Source of the DNA: Batkoa obscura
Taxonomy: Eukaryota; Entomophthoromycota; Entomophthoromycetes; Entomophthorales; Batkoaceae
Direction of reading: 5' to 3'
DNA: 64,000 nucleotides
NCBI GenBank assembly: GCA_030770535.1
Contig: JASVEC010000008.1
Location: forward strand, 744,001-808,000
The notes under the pieces were generated by a model. That model was not told the origin of the DNA. It searched no databases and saw only the letters and a list, made by a program, of their open reading frames with translations. This document shows, in pieces, positions 20,706 to 31,902 of the stretch. The stretch's first letter is position 1. Each line of letters opens with the position of its first letter. Made by a program: the position numbers and the translations under genes.

Positions 20706-21456
20706 ATGGGTTTAAAAGAGTTTTGTAAATTGATGGTATATGCCATAAAGGATAATGGGTTAATCAAGGACATATATTTACAAAAGGATCACTATCGTAC
20801 GAAATCAGATGATATAATATTAACTAATGGGATGAAAGTTAAAGAATTTAATATCAATGAAAACAATGATAATGTAAAGAAAGGAGGTATAGATACTATT
20901 TATTTTATCAAAAGTTGTATTTTACAGTCGGAGTGTTCTAAACTGAATGAAACTTGGTTTTATTATGAAATTAAAATTATGGATCTTAAACCAGACGCTG
21001 ATATATTCATTGGGTACGCAAGTGATAGTAAGAAAAAGCTAAATTGTAATGCTTATAAATAACTATTTATATAATAACTAACTTAACTCATTAGATAACC
21101 ATATTTTTTTAAGTAATAAGAATAACGGGGTTACAATTAATAACATCAATCATAAAAACAGTTATGAGCCAACTTTAAAACGAGGGGATATTATAGGATG
21201 CTATTACGATATGATTGGTGACAAAGTGATTTTTATTTGTAACGGTATAGAGTTATGCTCTTTTGATTATTCCTTTGATGGCCTTCCACTTTCAAAAACT
21301 ATCAGTTGTACTCCTGGGACACTCATTAAGTATAATTTTGGTGATAGGAGCTTTGATTATCATAAAGTAAAACTGGGCAAGAGAGCTATCCCACATGAAA
21401 AGATGGATGAAATACTACCTAGTTATGGGGATGCTAAGATAAATTACAATCTTTGA
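20706..21456 (+). CDS. SPRY-domain protein, two exons
   Basis: Exon 1 is 20706-21027 and exon 2 is 21095-21456. The 67-nt intron has GTAAGA at the donor, an ACTAAC branch-like site and TTAG at the acceptor. Splicing joins two otherwise separate frames into a 227-residue protein. The SPRY domain runs from about residue 60 to 210: WFYYEIKIMD, IFIGYASDNNHIFLSNKNNG across the splice, RGDIIGCYYDMIGDKVIFIC, then IKYNFGDRSFDYH. SPRY domains are protein-interaction modules, seen in RanBPM/GID-complex and Ash2 proteins. No RING, LisH or CTLH partner domain is visible, so the partner and role are unknown. It is the only live-looking gene in the relic-rich 14-27 kb stretch. Confidence 0.8.
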
Positions 21457-22511
21457 CGGATCAATTTTCTTAACGTCATATGCTGTAGGGTGTATAAAAT
21501 ATTGGATAGTTTTGTAGTTAAGTGTAGATGTCTAACCACCAGTTATATCCCTATTTCTCTGAATTCACCTATATTCCTTATGTATGTCCTAAGTATATAA
21601 AGTTAATAAATGTACTATCAGTATTAACAAAGGTTTTTATTTTAAATAACTTCAAATAAAGTGGTATGCTTTAATTCTAAACAAGAGAGAAATTACTTTT
21701 AATAATAGTTGCGAATGTATATGGAATTCATAAAACATTTAAATTTTAAATTTTAATATAAAATATACCACAACTTTATTTGTAAACAGGTGGGAAGATG
21801 ACCCATTAAAACTAAAGACTCTTCTGGTGTTTCCAATTCCCTTTTTGATAACCTTTCTTCAATAAAGTACTATAAAATATCTCAAAACCTCTCAGTATCC
21901 TCTTGATTAACTGGACCATCCAAATAGTGCCCTATGAATATCTAACTATAAATCAGCTATATTTTATTTGTAGCGCCGTTAAGAGCATATCATTTGCTAA
22001 TTCAATATGTCATATTTATCCCATGGTTAAAAACTTCATATTTACTTGTTCTATACATGGGGAAAGCATAGAGTACAGATTCATATCATTTCTTATTGCT
22101 CAGCTTTTAGTAAGCCCGTATATATTATATCTTAAGTTCTTATTTTTAATCTTCAAGTAAGACATTATCATTTGTTTTTGCTTACCATTTATTTTCAGTT
22201 ATGTGAGAATTTATCCTAATTTATATTATAGCCTATACTATATGTAACACTTAATATGCTTCTAACAGTCTGCTTTATAAAATAACTCGTTATACACCCC
22301 ATAGCGTTATTACTACTATCATAGAAGGAACTCCAATAAAAGAGTGGTTTATACTTTTTATCAGACTCTTATGTCCTAGAAACAATCAAAAAGATAAAAG
22401 CATAAAATTACAAGACTATCAGAGGTTCGGTCGGCCCCTACTTATATACTATGTAACCCATCTCTTATACTATTTTTCGCTTGATTTCTTTGCCTTGAAT
22501 TTTCTTAAGCC
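21457..22511. other. intergenic, no gene seen
   Basis: A frame at about 21903-22160 lacks an ATG start and resembles no family; I do not call it. Confidence 0.45.
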
Positions 22512-22613
22512 ATGAGGATGTATTTGTTTAAGAATGTTACTAATAGCCTTTCTACTCAAATAGGGCTTAAGAAATGAAAAAAGTGATGAAACCAAAAAAA
22601 ACACCCCCATATC
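22512..22613 (+). mobile_element. 105-bp MITE copy
   Basis: ATGAGGATGTATTTGTTTAA at the left and AAAACACCCCCATAT at the right. Slightly shortened poly-T. Confidence 0.8.
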
Positions 22614-22700
22614 GCCAAATTTAACTTTAGTGGTGTCATCGAAATAAATTAATTGATTAAAGTGATCAAATTTTGTTTTGTATTATCTAAATTACGTTTA

Positions 22701-22808
22701 ATAATGGAGATGTTTTTTTGGCTTCATCACTTTTTACATCTTTTAAGCGCTATTTGAGCAGAAAAATTGTTAGTAAAATTCTTAAACACAAAAATACATC
22801 TCCAATAT
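22701..22808 (-). mobile_element. 105-bp MITE copy
   Basis: ATAATGGAGATGTTTTTTTG at the left and AAAAATACATCTCCAATAT at the right, with the core AAGCGCTATTTGAGCAGAAA. Opposite in orientation to the copy 88 bp to its left. Confidence 0.85.
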
Positions 22809-23039
22809 TAATAAGAATATATTGAATCCTTTAACTTTTGGCATTTTACTATTTCTTTATTTTTTGTTATAAAAGTAATAACAAAGAAATAATTATGAAA
22901 TAAAGTCAAGACCTCTAATAATAACAAAAAGTTAAAATGAATGTATAAAAGTATTTTAATTTAAAGATGACAGCCATCAAATGTAATCTAATTTTCTAAT
23001 TTTGACCTTTTTTTTAGAATCTACATCGCTAAGTCCACT

Positions 23040-23671
23040 TATAATTACCAAAGCTTCAATCAAAATAATACAACAACTCAAAAGCAACTCAAAGCCTTTG
23101 AAATGGGATAAGACTCATATTTAGTCAATCAAGTAAGCGGCCACAATCACTTATTTAATCTAAATATCCGAATTCCAACGCTTAAGGTTCTAATACAAGC
23201 AAAACAAAGTAATAATACAGTGGGTATTAATAATAGAACACGAAAATATAAAGCAATGTCGTTTTCGGAAATAAATTAAAAACGTTATCCAGATTTGATA
23301 TTAAAGCTCAAAAGAGTTATCTATAACTATGAATATTATCAAACATTTTAAAGTCTGATTCACTACAACAAAGATCTAATGGTGAAGAGGATAAAATGAA
23401 CTACACTTTAGCTATACGAATTTGATTGACGCCCTTTAATATCAAGGAGCTGATTGAAGGGTTTTTACTTGACTCAATATTTAACTGGAATAGGTATTAC
23501 GCTGGCTCAATAAAGCTGTTGGATCAATACTATAGAAAAAGCATCATTTATAGCCTGAACAAGGAAGTTGTAAATGAATTAATAAAAACAAACAGCAGTA
23601 AGTTATCTGAGGGTTCTATGGCTATCATCAAATATAAAGATAGACTTGTAATGTATATAGATATAAAATAA
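23040..23671 (+). pseudogene. unknown gene relic C
   Basis: One frame reads VNQVSGHNHLFNLNIRIPTL, SFSEIN, stop, KRYPDLILKLKRVIYNYEYY with several stops. The last part, in another frame, is a clean 81-residue stretch (FNIKELIEGFLLDSIF and LLDQYYRKSIIYSLNKEVVN) ending DIK and TAA at 23671. A TGA precedes that stretch. A similar, more decayed sequence (IKGYINYSIKTLFKL, then QYYHLSSIKCFEF) follows at 23930-24145 on the other side of a MITE. Family not recognised. Confidence 0.45.
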
Positions 23672-23743
23672 AAGACAATTGTATTGTTTTTACAAAGTTT
23701 CTTTGACCTTGGTTTTGTTGTTATATAAGCTTTTTAAGAGACC

Positions 23744-23851
23744 ATATGAGGATGTTTTTTTTGATTTCATCACTTTTTCCATTTTTCAAGCGCTGTTTGA
23801 GTAGAATAGTTGTTAACAAAAATTCTTAAACAAAGAAATACATCCCCATAT
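23744..23851 (-). mobile_element. 105-bp MITE copy
   Basis: ATATGAGGATGTTTTTTTTG at the left and GAAATACATCCCCATATA at the right, with a diverged core. It lies between relic C and its similar fragment. Confidence 0.85.
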
Positions 23852-23929
23852 AGTTTTTGAATGGGTTAGAGGGATTGATCAATATATCTCTATATCAAAT
23901 CAACATTAATTTAAATACTGCTATTATCT

Positions 23930-24145
23930 TCAAATCGAAGTTATAGAATATGATAAACGCACTGAAGCACTGATAAAAGGATACATAAACTATTCAATAA
24001 AGACGTTATTTAAGCTTTGAAAGGAGCAGTACTATCACTTATCTTCAATAAAATGTTTTGAGTTTATACTTGATAATGTTAAATATAATTCCTTAGTTAA
24101 CTGTTATAAAGGTACGACCATATCAATAAAAGTATGTATTAAATA
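23930..24145 (+). pseudogene. unknown gene relic D, similar to relic C end
   Basis: The frame YLQIEVIEYDKRTEALIKGY, INYSIKTLFKL, a stop, KEQYYHLSSIKCFEFILDN ends in CIK and TAA. It aligns loosely with the final 80 residues of relic C (ELIEGF..SIF...YY..SIKLLDQ). The resemblance is weak but collinear. Confidence 0.35.
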
Positions 24146-27100
24146 AAAATCACAGAACTCATATGTCAAAAGTACAACTAAAAATGTTATAATATGATAA
24201 GTAAAAATTAATTATTAAAGCAGTTTCATTTCATATTAATACTCAGATTCAAGTTTAAATCGTATATTTATAAGAAAACGATAGAGGTCATCACAGTATC
24301 AATATCTAGAAGTTGTTAAGAGCCTCAAAGCTCAGTATAATCAACCTTCCTTATTGGCCTAAAGATATAGGAGGATGTTTCTTTATAAAAAGGAAGAAAT
24401 CAGTAACTTATATTGATATCTAGGGCGCCTTTATCTAGCGGTGGAGCTACACATTTTTCCATCATGAACTTGAAACTACTAGAATACTTATCATTAAAAA
24501 TAATGATAAAATATTACTAAAATTCCCAATTAAGATAAGAGGATAAATAATGAAACTAAAAGTAAAGATTACATTCCTTTATAGACCTTTTTATGAGTTG
24601 AGTACTATCATAATTTCAAGTCAATGGCACTTTGCATAAATTTTAGTTTATTACACTAGTTTTTTACGACTGTGAAGGTTTTTAATTGGTTGAATATTAA
24701 ATTTTTAGAACCAAGTACTTTTATTTATCCTATTTTCAACTAATTTTGTACTAAACCAATCCTTACTTTAAGTCGACTACTTATATGTTAATAATAAGAA
24801 CTTCATTGTTATTGTTATTTACAATTACTATTTTACATTTATAACGGGCCTTATCTATTTTTTAAATCATTAAATATATTTTTACTATTATGCCAAAAGA
24901 ATCCAGATAATACAAAAAATGATAATTGAATATTAATTAATGATAATAGACACAATTGAATATATCCAGCCATATCATACATTGATTGGCCAATTTCTGA
25001 TATATATTATTCAATAGTCACCCCTGATATCAGTTTGGTATTCTATAAAGAAACAGTATATAATACCTTACAATTTTATTTGTCTTAATATTGTAATCAT
25101 AGCGCATTTACTACTAACCCATGAGAAAAAAAATTCAAGCAAAATCTTTACTGTTTTGATCCTCTTTGAATAGGGAAGCTCAATGAGATAATTTAGCATA
25201 TCATAATCAAATGATTGATTGTGTTAGGACTTGAAATTTTATGGGTTTGATTTTATTAATTGAATTTAAAGGCACTAATTCAATTGCTTCCTATTATTTA
25301 AGTGATAGAAGTGATCGTGGTTTTATTTCATTTCAGTTGCATACAACGGCATCTTGTATATATTTTTGTTGTTTTACTACATTCCTTAACAAGTTGAAGT
25401 TGAAATTAACTACTATTTAGGAGTTTATTAATACTATGTTAAGCATTAGATGTAGTTGTTTTGACATAGAACAAATTTTTGGAGTTTAAGTAGGAGCTAT
25501 ATATTAAGATGTAAGAACCTTTAATATCAATTAAATCGTTACTGAAGGAGGGATATTTTATTGAGAGATAGGAGATTGAACTTTTTGACTATGCGGTTGA
25601 TTACGATCTTTATTTTTATTTGACTTAATAATGCGTTAGTATTGCCCTTGCTTACTCCAAAAAGTTAGGATAATTACTTCTAATGCACCATAGACTTGTT
25701 TACAATGGGATATAATCAAAAGGTGTATAAAATAGATTAAAGGTGTGCTTGGGTTTAATGGAGTGATATTCTAAAAGATTTTGCAAAGATTATGAAATAT
25801 TAGTTGAAGTAAAGGGAGTCGAATCATCAAATTTGTTAATACATATTACCTAGTGGTTTATTACAGGCGAATATGCTTAAACACTATCCTCAATAATGTT
25901 ATATAAAAGCTCAAAATAGATATAGTAAAAATAAAAGCGAATTAATGAAAGAGCTTTATTAAAATTTCTGGTAAACAAAAGAATATAACAAAAAAGCTAG
26001 TTTTAACCGTTAAAGTACATCTAAGTCAATAGATCTCCTAAAGTGTCATCTAAAATGTACTAGCTACTAAAGTATAGTACAACAAATTGATACCAACAGA
26101 TTGATCATTGATAATTAAATTCACTTTTTTAACAATATTGTTAAAACGATGATTTGGTATATTAACCGATATTTAGGCTTATGTTAGAGAGTTGATTAAA
26201 GGTTTAAATTCTACAGTTAGTTGTTGGTTTCCTCCTGAGCCAGCCTCGAATCAATAATGTTTTAAGCAGTATTGAGATTCAATAAACCTTGATCAAATTT
26301 TACAAGCGTTAATAAATGCAGTATTAATTTTTCAAATATTAGACATTTTGACTTTTGAAGAAAAATTTTTTATAGCTTTTTAGATACGAAAAGTCTATAG
26401 AATAATATAGTTTTATTAATTTAGCTGAATCATTAATACCCATTAGTCATAATTCCACCCTAGAAAGTTAAATCCGAAAACGCTTCAATTTACCTTATTT
26501 TATTTATTTACTATGTAAATCCAATGTATTTGGGTAATATAGTGATTTGAACTATGATTAAAGTACTTAGGCGGAAAAGCGTGTAAGTACTGACTATAAA
26601 TATCGAAGGGGTAGCATTTAATAGTCATTAGTTGTACATATCTCTCAACAGCTCAAATCTTACTTAAGCGTCCCCAACTTTTTAAAGAGTCATAAAAGGT
26701 ACAGTTTAGACAATATAATTTAGACTTAAGCTGTTAAAGTCATTCAGTCCTGTAAACTCCCTCCCCCAAATCTCAACTATTGCAATACCATCCAATCTTT
26801 GAATACCGCACAACAGTCATTAGCAATACAGTTAATGATTTAACAATTTCATTAAATTATTTGAATCTAACCTATTGATAACATTTTAAAAATTAGAATC
26901 CTTGTTCTCTATATCTTTTATTATAAGGTTTGATAGTTTCAAGGAGAATGTTATTATAACGTTATTTAGTTTATTATACTGGTTTTTAGGGATTGTGAAA
27001 GTATTAAAATAAAAGTTTTAATTGGTTGATAATAGTCATTTGATTTTTTCGGAACTTTGAATAAGAATGTTCATTTTTATAAAAATATAAAAAATATTAG

Positions 27101-27552
27101 CTATTAAAATTGAAATGAAAAGACGCTTATATTGTTTAAAACTTTGATAACCATTCATTATAAATTATATTCTCCCTTGTTTTTATCGCTTGGTTAGAAA
27201 ATAGAAAGAATAGAAAGATTTGAAGTAGAATTTCAATAAGTTTAAAATAAATAATAAAAATACTATTATTAAATCTGATTAAAAACAAATGAGTGTTAGA
27301 TAGTGTGAATGATTCTTTTAATTTTTAATATTAAGATTAGTTATCATAATTTTAATGATTACTTTATACATTAAACTTACACATTCTTATCACAGCCTTA
27401 TTGGTATCTGAATGGACAAAGCTCATTGTCAGTGAATTAATTTATGTTTTTTTGTTAATGTATTGTCTTCAAAACAACTAAAACAATGAAAAACATAAAA
27501 CTAAAGTTATTGAATTATTAGTTAACTCTCTCATCTCCTCTTTTTAATCCAT
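24146..27552. other. 3.4-kb stretch without a recognisable gene
   Basis: I see no open frame, tRNA, MITE copy or family motif in this stretch. Some short protein-like runs with stops suggest further dead genes, but none can be named. Confidence 0.45.
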
Positions 27553-27657
27553 TATATGGGGATGTATCTTTATGTTTAAGAATTTTACTAACGATCTTTC
27601 AGCTCAAATAGCGCTTAAAAGATAGAAAAGTATAAAACCAAAAAAAGCATCCTCATA
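27553..27657 (+). mobile_element. 105-bp MITE copy, left half of inverted dimer
   Basis: TATATGGGGATGTATCTTTA at the left, the shared core ACGATCTTTCAGCTCAAATA, and right end AAGCATCCTCATA fused directly to the next copy. Confidence 0.88.
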
Positions 27658-27762
27658 TGGGGATATTTTTTTTGGTTTTATTACTTTTCCATTTTTTAAG
27701 CGCTATTTGAGCTGAAAGATCGTTAGTAAAATTCTTAAACAAAAAAATACATCACCATATAC
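27655..27762 (-). mobile_element. 105-bp MITE copy, right half of inverted dimer
   Basis: Starts TATGGGGATATTTTTTTTGG and ends AAATACATCACCATATA. Reversed, it shares ACGATCTTTCAGCTCAAATA with its partner. The pair forms a near-perfect palindrome of about 210 bp. Confidence 0.88.
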
Positions 27763-27822
27763 TATCAATATAAATAAAATACTACAAAGTGACCCAGATA
27801 TCAAAGCTTAATTAAATTAGGA

Positions 27823-27860
27823 TATGGGATGTATTTTTTTGTTCAATATCTTACTACTTT
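27823..27860 (+). mobile_element. MITE end fragment
   Basis: ATATGGGATGTATTTTTTTG followed by a degraded TTCAATATCTTACTA, then unrelated sequence. A truncated copy next to the inverted dimer. Confidence 0.5.
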
Positions 27861-27968
27861 AATCGCTACAAAATTAAAAAAAATCATCATCTTTTTATTA
27901 TAATATTATAGTTCCACCAAAACAGTCAATTAACTTACCATCGAACTTAGAAATGTTCAAAAATAATA

Positions 27969-28041
27969 TGCTCCGTATAGGGCTTGAACCTATGACCTTA
28001 GCGTTATTAGCACCACGCTCTGCCAACTGAGCTAACGGAGC
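27969..28041 (-). tRNA. tRNA-Ile(AAT): tRNA-Ile (AAT)
   Basis: Minus-strand copy identical in mature sequence to those at 3682 and 29896. Its upstream flank (CAATTCTTACGAATT on the plus strand) is shared only with the copy at 29896, marking those two as products of one duplication. Confidence 0.96.
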
Positions 28042-28407
28042 AATTCTTACGAATTATTATTTTATTTGTTAGAACTTACTAATTAAATCTCAAAAAATTA
28101 TAAATGAAAATGAATATCAACACAATTGAAACAAAATAAATTATAGCTATTTTTGAATATATTTATAAGATTTCATCTTTATTAAGCTAAATACTCGAAT
28201 TTTTCCATTTTTGTTATTCTAATACTACGGGGCTTCAGAATAATAATATTAAATAAATAAATACGTAATGACAAGAGATAAAAAACTAAATTAAAAGAAA
28301 ATTAAGTTAACTTTAAATAGTATACTTTACACGTCTTTGAAAAATAAGATAGAGTATAATATTTAAACGCATTTCTAATTTTTATTAATGCTAATTATTA
28401 GGCAATA

Positions 28408-28513
28408 AATGAGGATGTCTTTTTTTATTTCATTATTTTTTCCATTTCTTAAGCGCTATTTGAGTGGAAAGATTGTTAATAAAATTCTTAAGCACAAAAA
28501 TACATTTCCATAT
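28408..28513 (-). mobile_element. 105-bp MITE copy
   Basis: AATGAGGATGTCTTTTTTTA at the left and AAAATACATTTCCATAT at the right, with the core AAGCGCTATTTGAGTGGAAA. It lies 220 bp upstream of the dehydrogenase ATG and is absent from the corresponding place before the second copy. Confidence 0.82.
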
Positions 28514-28673
28514 GATGATTTCGTAAATTAAATGCTTTCATGTAGTATAGTATTACTATTTATATGTCAACACTTAATTTATGAAACTATCAAATAATGT
28601 GGGAAAGTTCACAATTAGTTTATTTAGTAGTAGTTGTCTATAATACTAAAATTAAGAAAAAGGTTACATAGGG

Positions 28674-28680
28674 TATATAA
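28674..28680 (+). promoter_or_regulatory. TATA box of first dehydrogenase
   Basis: TATATAA 55 bp upstream of the ATG at 28735. The sequence identical between the two gene copies begins downstream of it, at about 28692. Confidence 0.5.
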
Positions 28681-28734
28681 AGAGAAAGGCATTTTTATAT
28701 TACAATACAAAAACTCTAAATAATAATAATAATA

Positions 28735-29589
28735 ATGGAAAGATTAGTCTGTATAATAACTGGTGGAAATAGTGGTTTAGGGTATCATTATGCCCAACGT
28801 TTAATTCATTTTAATTATCAAATTATTATTGCAAGTCGTAATAAACAAAGAGGAGAAGAAGCTGTTGAAGAAATAAAAAAAACAAGTGGTGGTAAAGATA
28901 ATATTGAATTTATGAGTTTAGATTTAAGTGATAAGGATTCTATTTATAAGTTTTCAGATCAATTTAAATCAAAGTATAAGAGATTAGATATCTTGTTTAA
29001 TAATGCTGGTGCCTATTATCGTAATGATACTGAAGTAAATAATGAAGGCATAGATCTTACTTTATCTTGTAACCATTATGGTCATTTCTTATTAACTCAT
29101 TTATTATTGGATTTATTAAAAGAAACTAAAAGTAGTCGTATTGTAAATACCAGCTCATCTCTTCATACTAAAGTTAAAGATGAGCAAGATTTATTAGACT
29201 TAAATCCAACTAAACATAGAGTTTCTACCTCTGTTATTTATCCAATGTGTAAAAAGTTAACTTTATTAGCTTATACTTACCTCAAAAACAATATTTTAAA
29301 AGACAACGTCCAATTGATTAGCTTATGTCCAGGTTTTATTCCAAATACTAATTTGGCTAAAGATGTTAACTTTATTGTGAAGTTCCTTTTTCATACTTTT
29401 TTGCCATTCCTTTCTTCTACTTCTTCTACTTCTACTATAGAGCAAGGTGTTAACAGAATGCTTATCTCAAGTACCTCCAATTTGCTTCCTTTAGGTCCAC
29501 CTCCTAACGAAAGTTCTACTTTGTTTTATTCTAAAGAAAAACTTAATTGGGTTGGGTTTAATTCAGATAGTAAGTTGTTTATGGTATAG
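28735..29589 (+). CDS. short-chain dehydrogenase/reductase, copy 1
   Basis: An intronless 284-residue product. It is a classical SDR Rossmann enzyme with cofactor motif TGGNSGLG (residues 9-16), NNAG (89-92), catalytic serines in NTSSSLH (about 140) and YPMCK (Y169, K173). The early layout resembles retinol dehydrogenase/WWOX-type SDRs that use NADP(H); Ser-Arg after the second strand (ASRNK) fits NADP preference. Substrate unknown. A (AAT)n run directly precedes the ATG. The first 155 residues are identical to copy 2 at 30871. Later parts differ, with a Ser/Thr-rich insertion (SSTSSTSTI) unique to this copy. Confidence 0.9.
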   Translation: MERLVCIITGGNSGLGYHYAQRLIHFNYQIIIASRNKQRGEEAVEEIKKTSGGKDNIEFMSLDLSDKDSIYKFSDQFKSKYKRLDILFNNAGAYYRNDTEVNNEGIDLTLSCNHYGHFLLTHLLLDLLKETKSSRIVNTSSSLHTKVKDEQDLLDLNPTKHRVSTSVIYPMCKKLTLLAYTYLKNNILKDNVQLISLCPGFIPNTNLAKDVNFIVKFLFHTFLPFLSSTSSTSTIEQGVNRMLISSTSNLLPLGPPPNESSTLFYSKEKLNWVGFNSDSKLFMV

Positions 29590-30870
29590 AATTAAATCAA
29601 ACATTAACATTAATTTAGATTAAGAAAGCGTATAAACATTCACTTAAAGTTGTAAATCTTCAAAAATAATGGCTTGTTTTTTTATAATAAAGCAAACATA
29701 CTTATTTTATGACTTTCATTATTTTTGTTTGAATTTTTATTACAAAACTATCCAAAATTTGTATAAGGTGCTTTTTCACTTTTTCCCATTTGTTACAACT
29801 CTTTTGCGACCTTTTTGGTCATTCATTTAAAAAAGCTCCTTGTTAAACTCGATTATACAGATGATTCAGTTATAGAAATTGTTACTAAAACAATATGCTC
29901 CGTATAGGGCTTGAACCTATGACCTTAGCGTTATTAGCACCACGCTCTGCCAACTGAGCTAACGGAGCAATTCTTACGAATTGTTACTTCGATCTTTTAA
30001 TAATTAATATTTATAGCATAGAACCATTAAAAGTTGTGAATATTTTAATATATATTTCTTAATATATCTATAGTATTTATATTTATCATCACTGAGTATT
30101 TAAACTTTTGAGCTTCTTTATTATGAACCTGTATGATTTTTGAATAATTAATATCAAGTTAATATAAAAGGGATTACAAATGATTAAAAGTAAAGATTAA
30201 AGTAAATTTATTTTTTGAAACTTAAATAATACAATTATCTAGACTTTTATTTAAAATCAACTATTATAGCTAAAGTTTAAATATTGACAGCGTCTATATC
30301 CACCCCATTGATCAATAAAAAAATACGATGCTCATCGGGATATGACATTTTATTGGATTAAAAAAATTATAAAATCCTATAAAGTTTATTAGTAATTTAT
30401 ACTTCATGCTGTATAAGTTGGTTTTATATTAAAAAGGATTATTTTTAATTTCTGCTAAGTTGATTTCCCAACCCAAAATCTTCAACTAAATTTATAAGCT
30501 TATATAAAAATGGATACTTAATTTAGAGTATAGATAACAAGGTTGTGTATGAAATCTCCTTTTTATTACTATAACAATAATAAAAAGAGTAAGCCTATAT
30601 TGTATATAGGATTGTGTATATGGGTTTTAATGTGAGTTGTATTATAAAAGATAGCATTATTATAGAAATAGCAATTTACGTAATCTAATTTTTATATTTT
30701 ATAGTTACTAAATTTAGCTATTTTAAAAATATTTCATTACTGTACCATAATTATATCTCAGATTAGTAATGCTCTTTACTAGAGTTGAATTAAGGTTATA
30801 ATTACAGAGCATTTATAAAAAGGAACAATTTTATATTACAATACAAAAACTCTAAATAATAATAATAATA
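29590..30870. other. spacer between duplicated dehydrogenases
   Basis: It contains tRNA-Ile at 29896-29968. The rest is AT-rich, without a gene or MITE, up to a TTTATAAAA box at 30812-30820 before copy 2. Confidence 0.5.
29896..29968 (-). tRNA. tRNA-Ile(AAT): tRNA-Ile (AAT)
   Basis: Third identical tRNA-Ile. It occupies the same relative place before the second dehydrogenase as the copy at 27969 does before the first. Confidence 0.96.
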
Positions 30871-31713
30871 ATGGAAAGATTAGTCTGTATAATAACTGGT
30901 GGAAATAGTGGTTTAGGGTATCATTATGCCCAACGTTTAATTCATTTTAATTATCAAATTATTATTGCAAGTCGTAATAAACAAAGAGGAGAAGAAGCTG
31001 TTGAAGAAATAAAAAAAACAAGTGGTGGTAAAGATAATATTGAATTTATGAGTTTAGATTTAAGTGATAAGGATTCTATTTATAAGTTTTCAGATCAATT
31101 TAAATCAAAGTATAAGAGATTAGATATCTTGTTTAATAATGCTGGTGCCTATTATCGTAATGATACTGAAGTAAATAATGAAGGCATAGATCTTACTTTA
31201 TCTTGTAACCATTATGGTCATTTCTTATTAACTCATTTATTATTGGATTTATTAAAAGAAACTAAAAGTAGTCGTATTGTAAATACCAGCTCATCTCTTC
31301 ATACTAAAGTTAAAGATGAGCAAGATTTATTAGATATTAATCCAACCCAACATGGAGTTCCCAATTCATCTATTTATCCAATGTCTAAAAGGTTGTCTTT
31401 ATTAACTTATACTTACATCAAAAACAATATTTTAAAAGACAACGTCCAATTGATTAGCTTATGTCCAGGTTTTATTCCAAATACTAATTTGGCTAAAGAT
31501 TTAAACTTTATCATGAAATTTATTTTAAATAATATTTTCCCTCTTTTCCCTTTTGCTTCTACTATGGAACAAGGTATTAACAGAATGCTTATCTCAAGTA
31601 CCTCCAATTTGCTTCCTTTAGGTCCACCTCCTAACGAAAATTCTACTTTGTTTTATTCTAAAGAAAAATTCGACTGGGTTGAGTTTAAATCTGATAAAGT
31701 AAGTTATTTATAA
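30871..31713 (+). CDS. short-chain dehydrogenase/reductase, copy 2
   Basis: An intronless 280-residue product with the same SDR motifs as copy 1, except that the active-site motif reads YPMSK, not YPMCK. Identity with copy 1 covers about 43 bp upstream and the first 155 codons without a difference I could see. The proteins then differ (INPTQHGVPNSS against LNPTKHRVSTSV), become identical again over NNILKDNVQLISLCPGFIPN, differ, and match once more over MLISSTSNLLPLGPPPNE. This mosaic suggests duplication followed by patchy gene conversion. Substrate unknown. Confidence 0.9.
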   Translation: MERLVCIITGGNSGLGYHYAQRLIHFNYQIIIASRNKQRGEEAVEEIKKTSGGKDNIEFMSLDLSDKDSIYKFSDQFKSKYKRLDILFNNAGAYYRNDTEVNNEGIDLTLSCNHYGHFLLTHLLLDLLKETKSSRIVNTSSSLHTKVKDEQDLLDINPTQHGVPNSSIYPMSKRLSLLTYTYIKNNILKDNVQLISLCPGFIPNTNLAKDLNFIMKFILNNIFPLFPFASTMEQGINRMLISSTSNLLPLGPPPNENSTLFYSKEKFDWVEFKSDKVSYL

Positions 31714-31902
31714 TATAAACCCAAAACAAAGGCTAACATTAATTTAGATTAAAGAAGCCTACGAACATTCACTTAAAGTTGTAGGTCTTGAAAAATAATT
31801 ATATAAATTTGATAGTAAAGCAAACATTTTTGTTTTATTTTAACTTTATTATTTTTATTTATATCTTTTACTATAAAAGCTTTATATTTGTAATTTATGG
31901 AT

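Larger units (their letters stand above)
28042..28691. other. intergenic with one MITE
   Basis: Spacer between tRNA-Ile and the first dehydrogenase, containing the MITE at 28408-28513 and a TATATAA box at 28674-28680 about 55 bp before the ATG. Confidence 0.5.

Noticed and set aside
21903-22160. An 85-codon plus-strand frame with hydrophobic stretches.
   Set aside because: It opens with TTG, lacks an upstream exon candidate and resembles no family. AT-rich noise is likelier.
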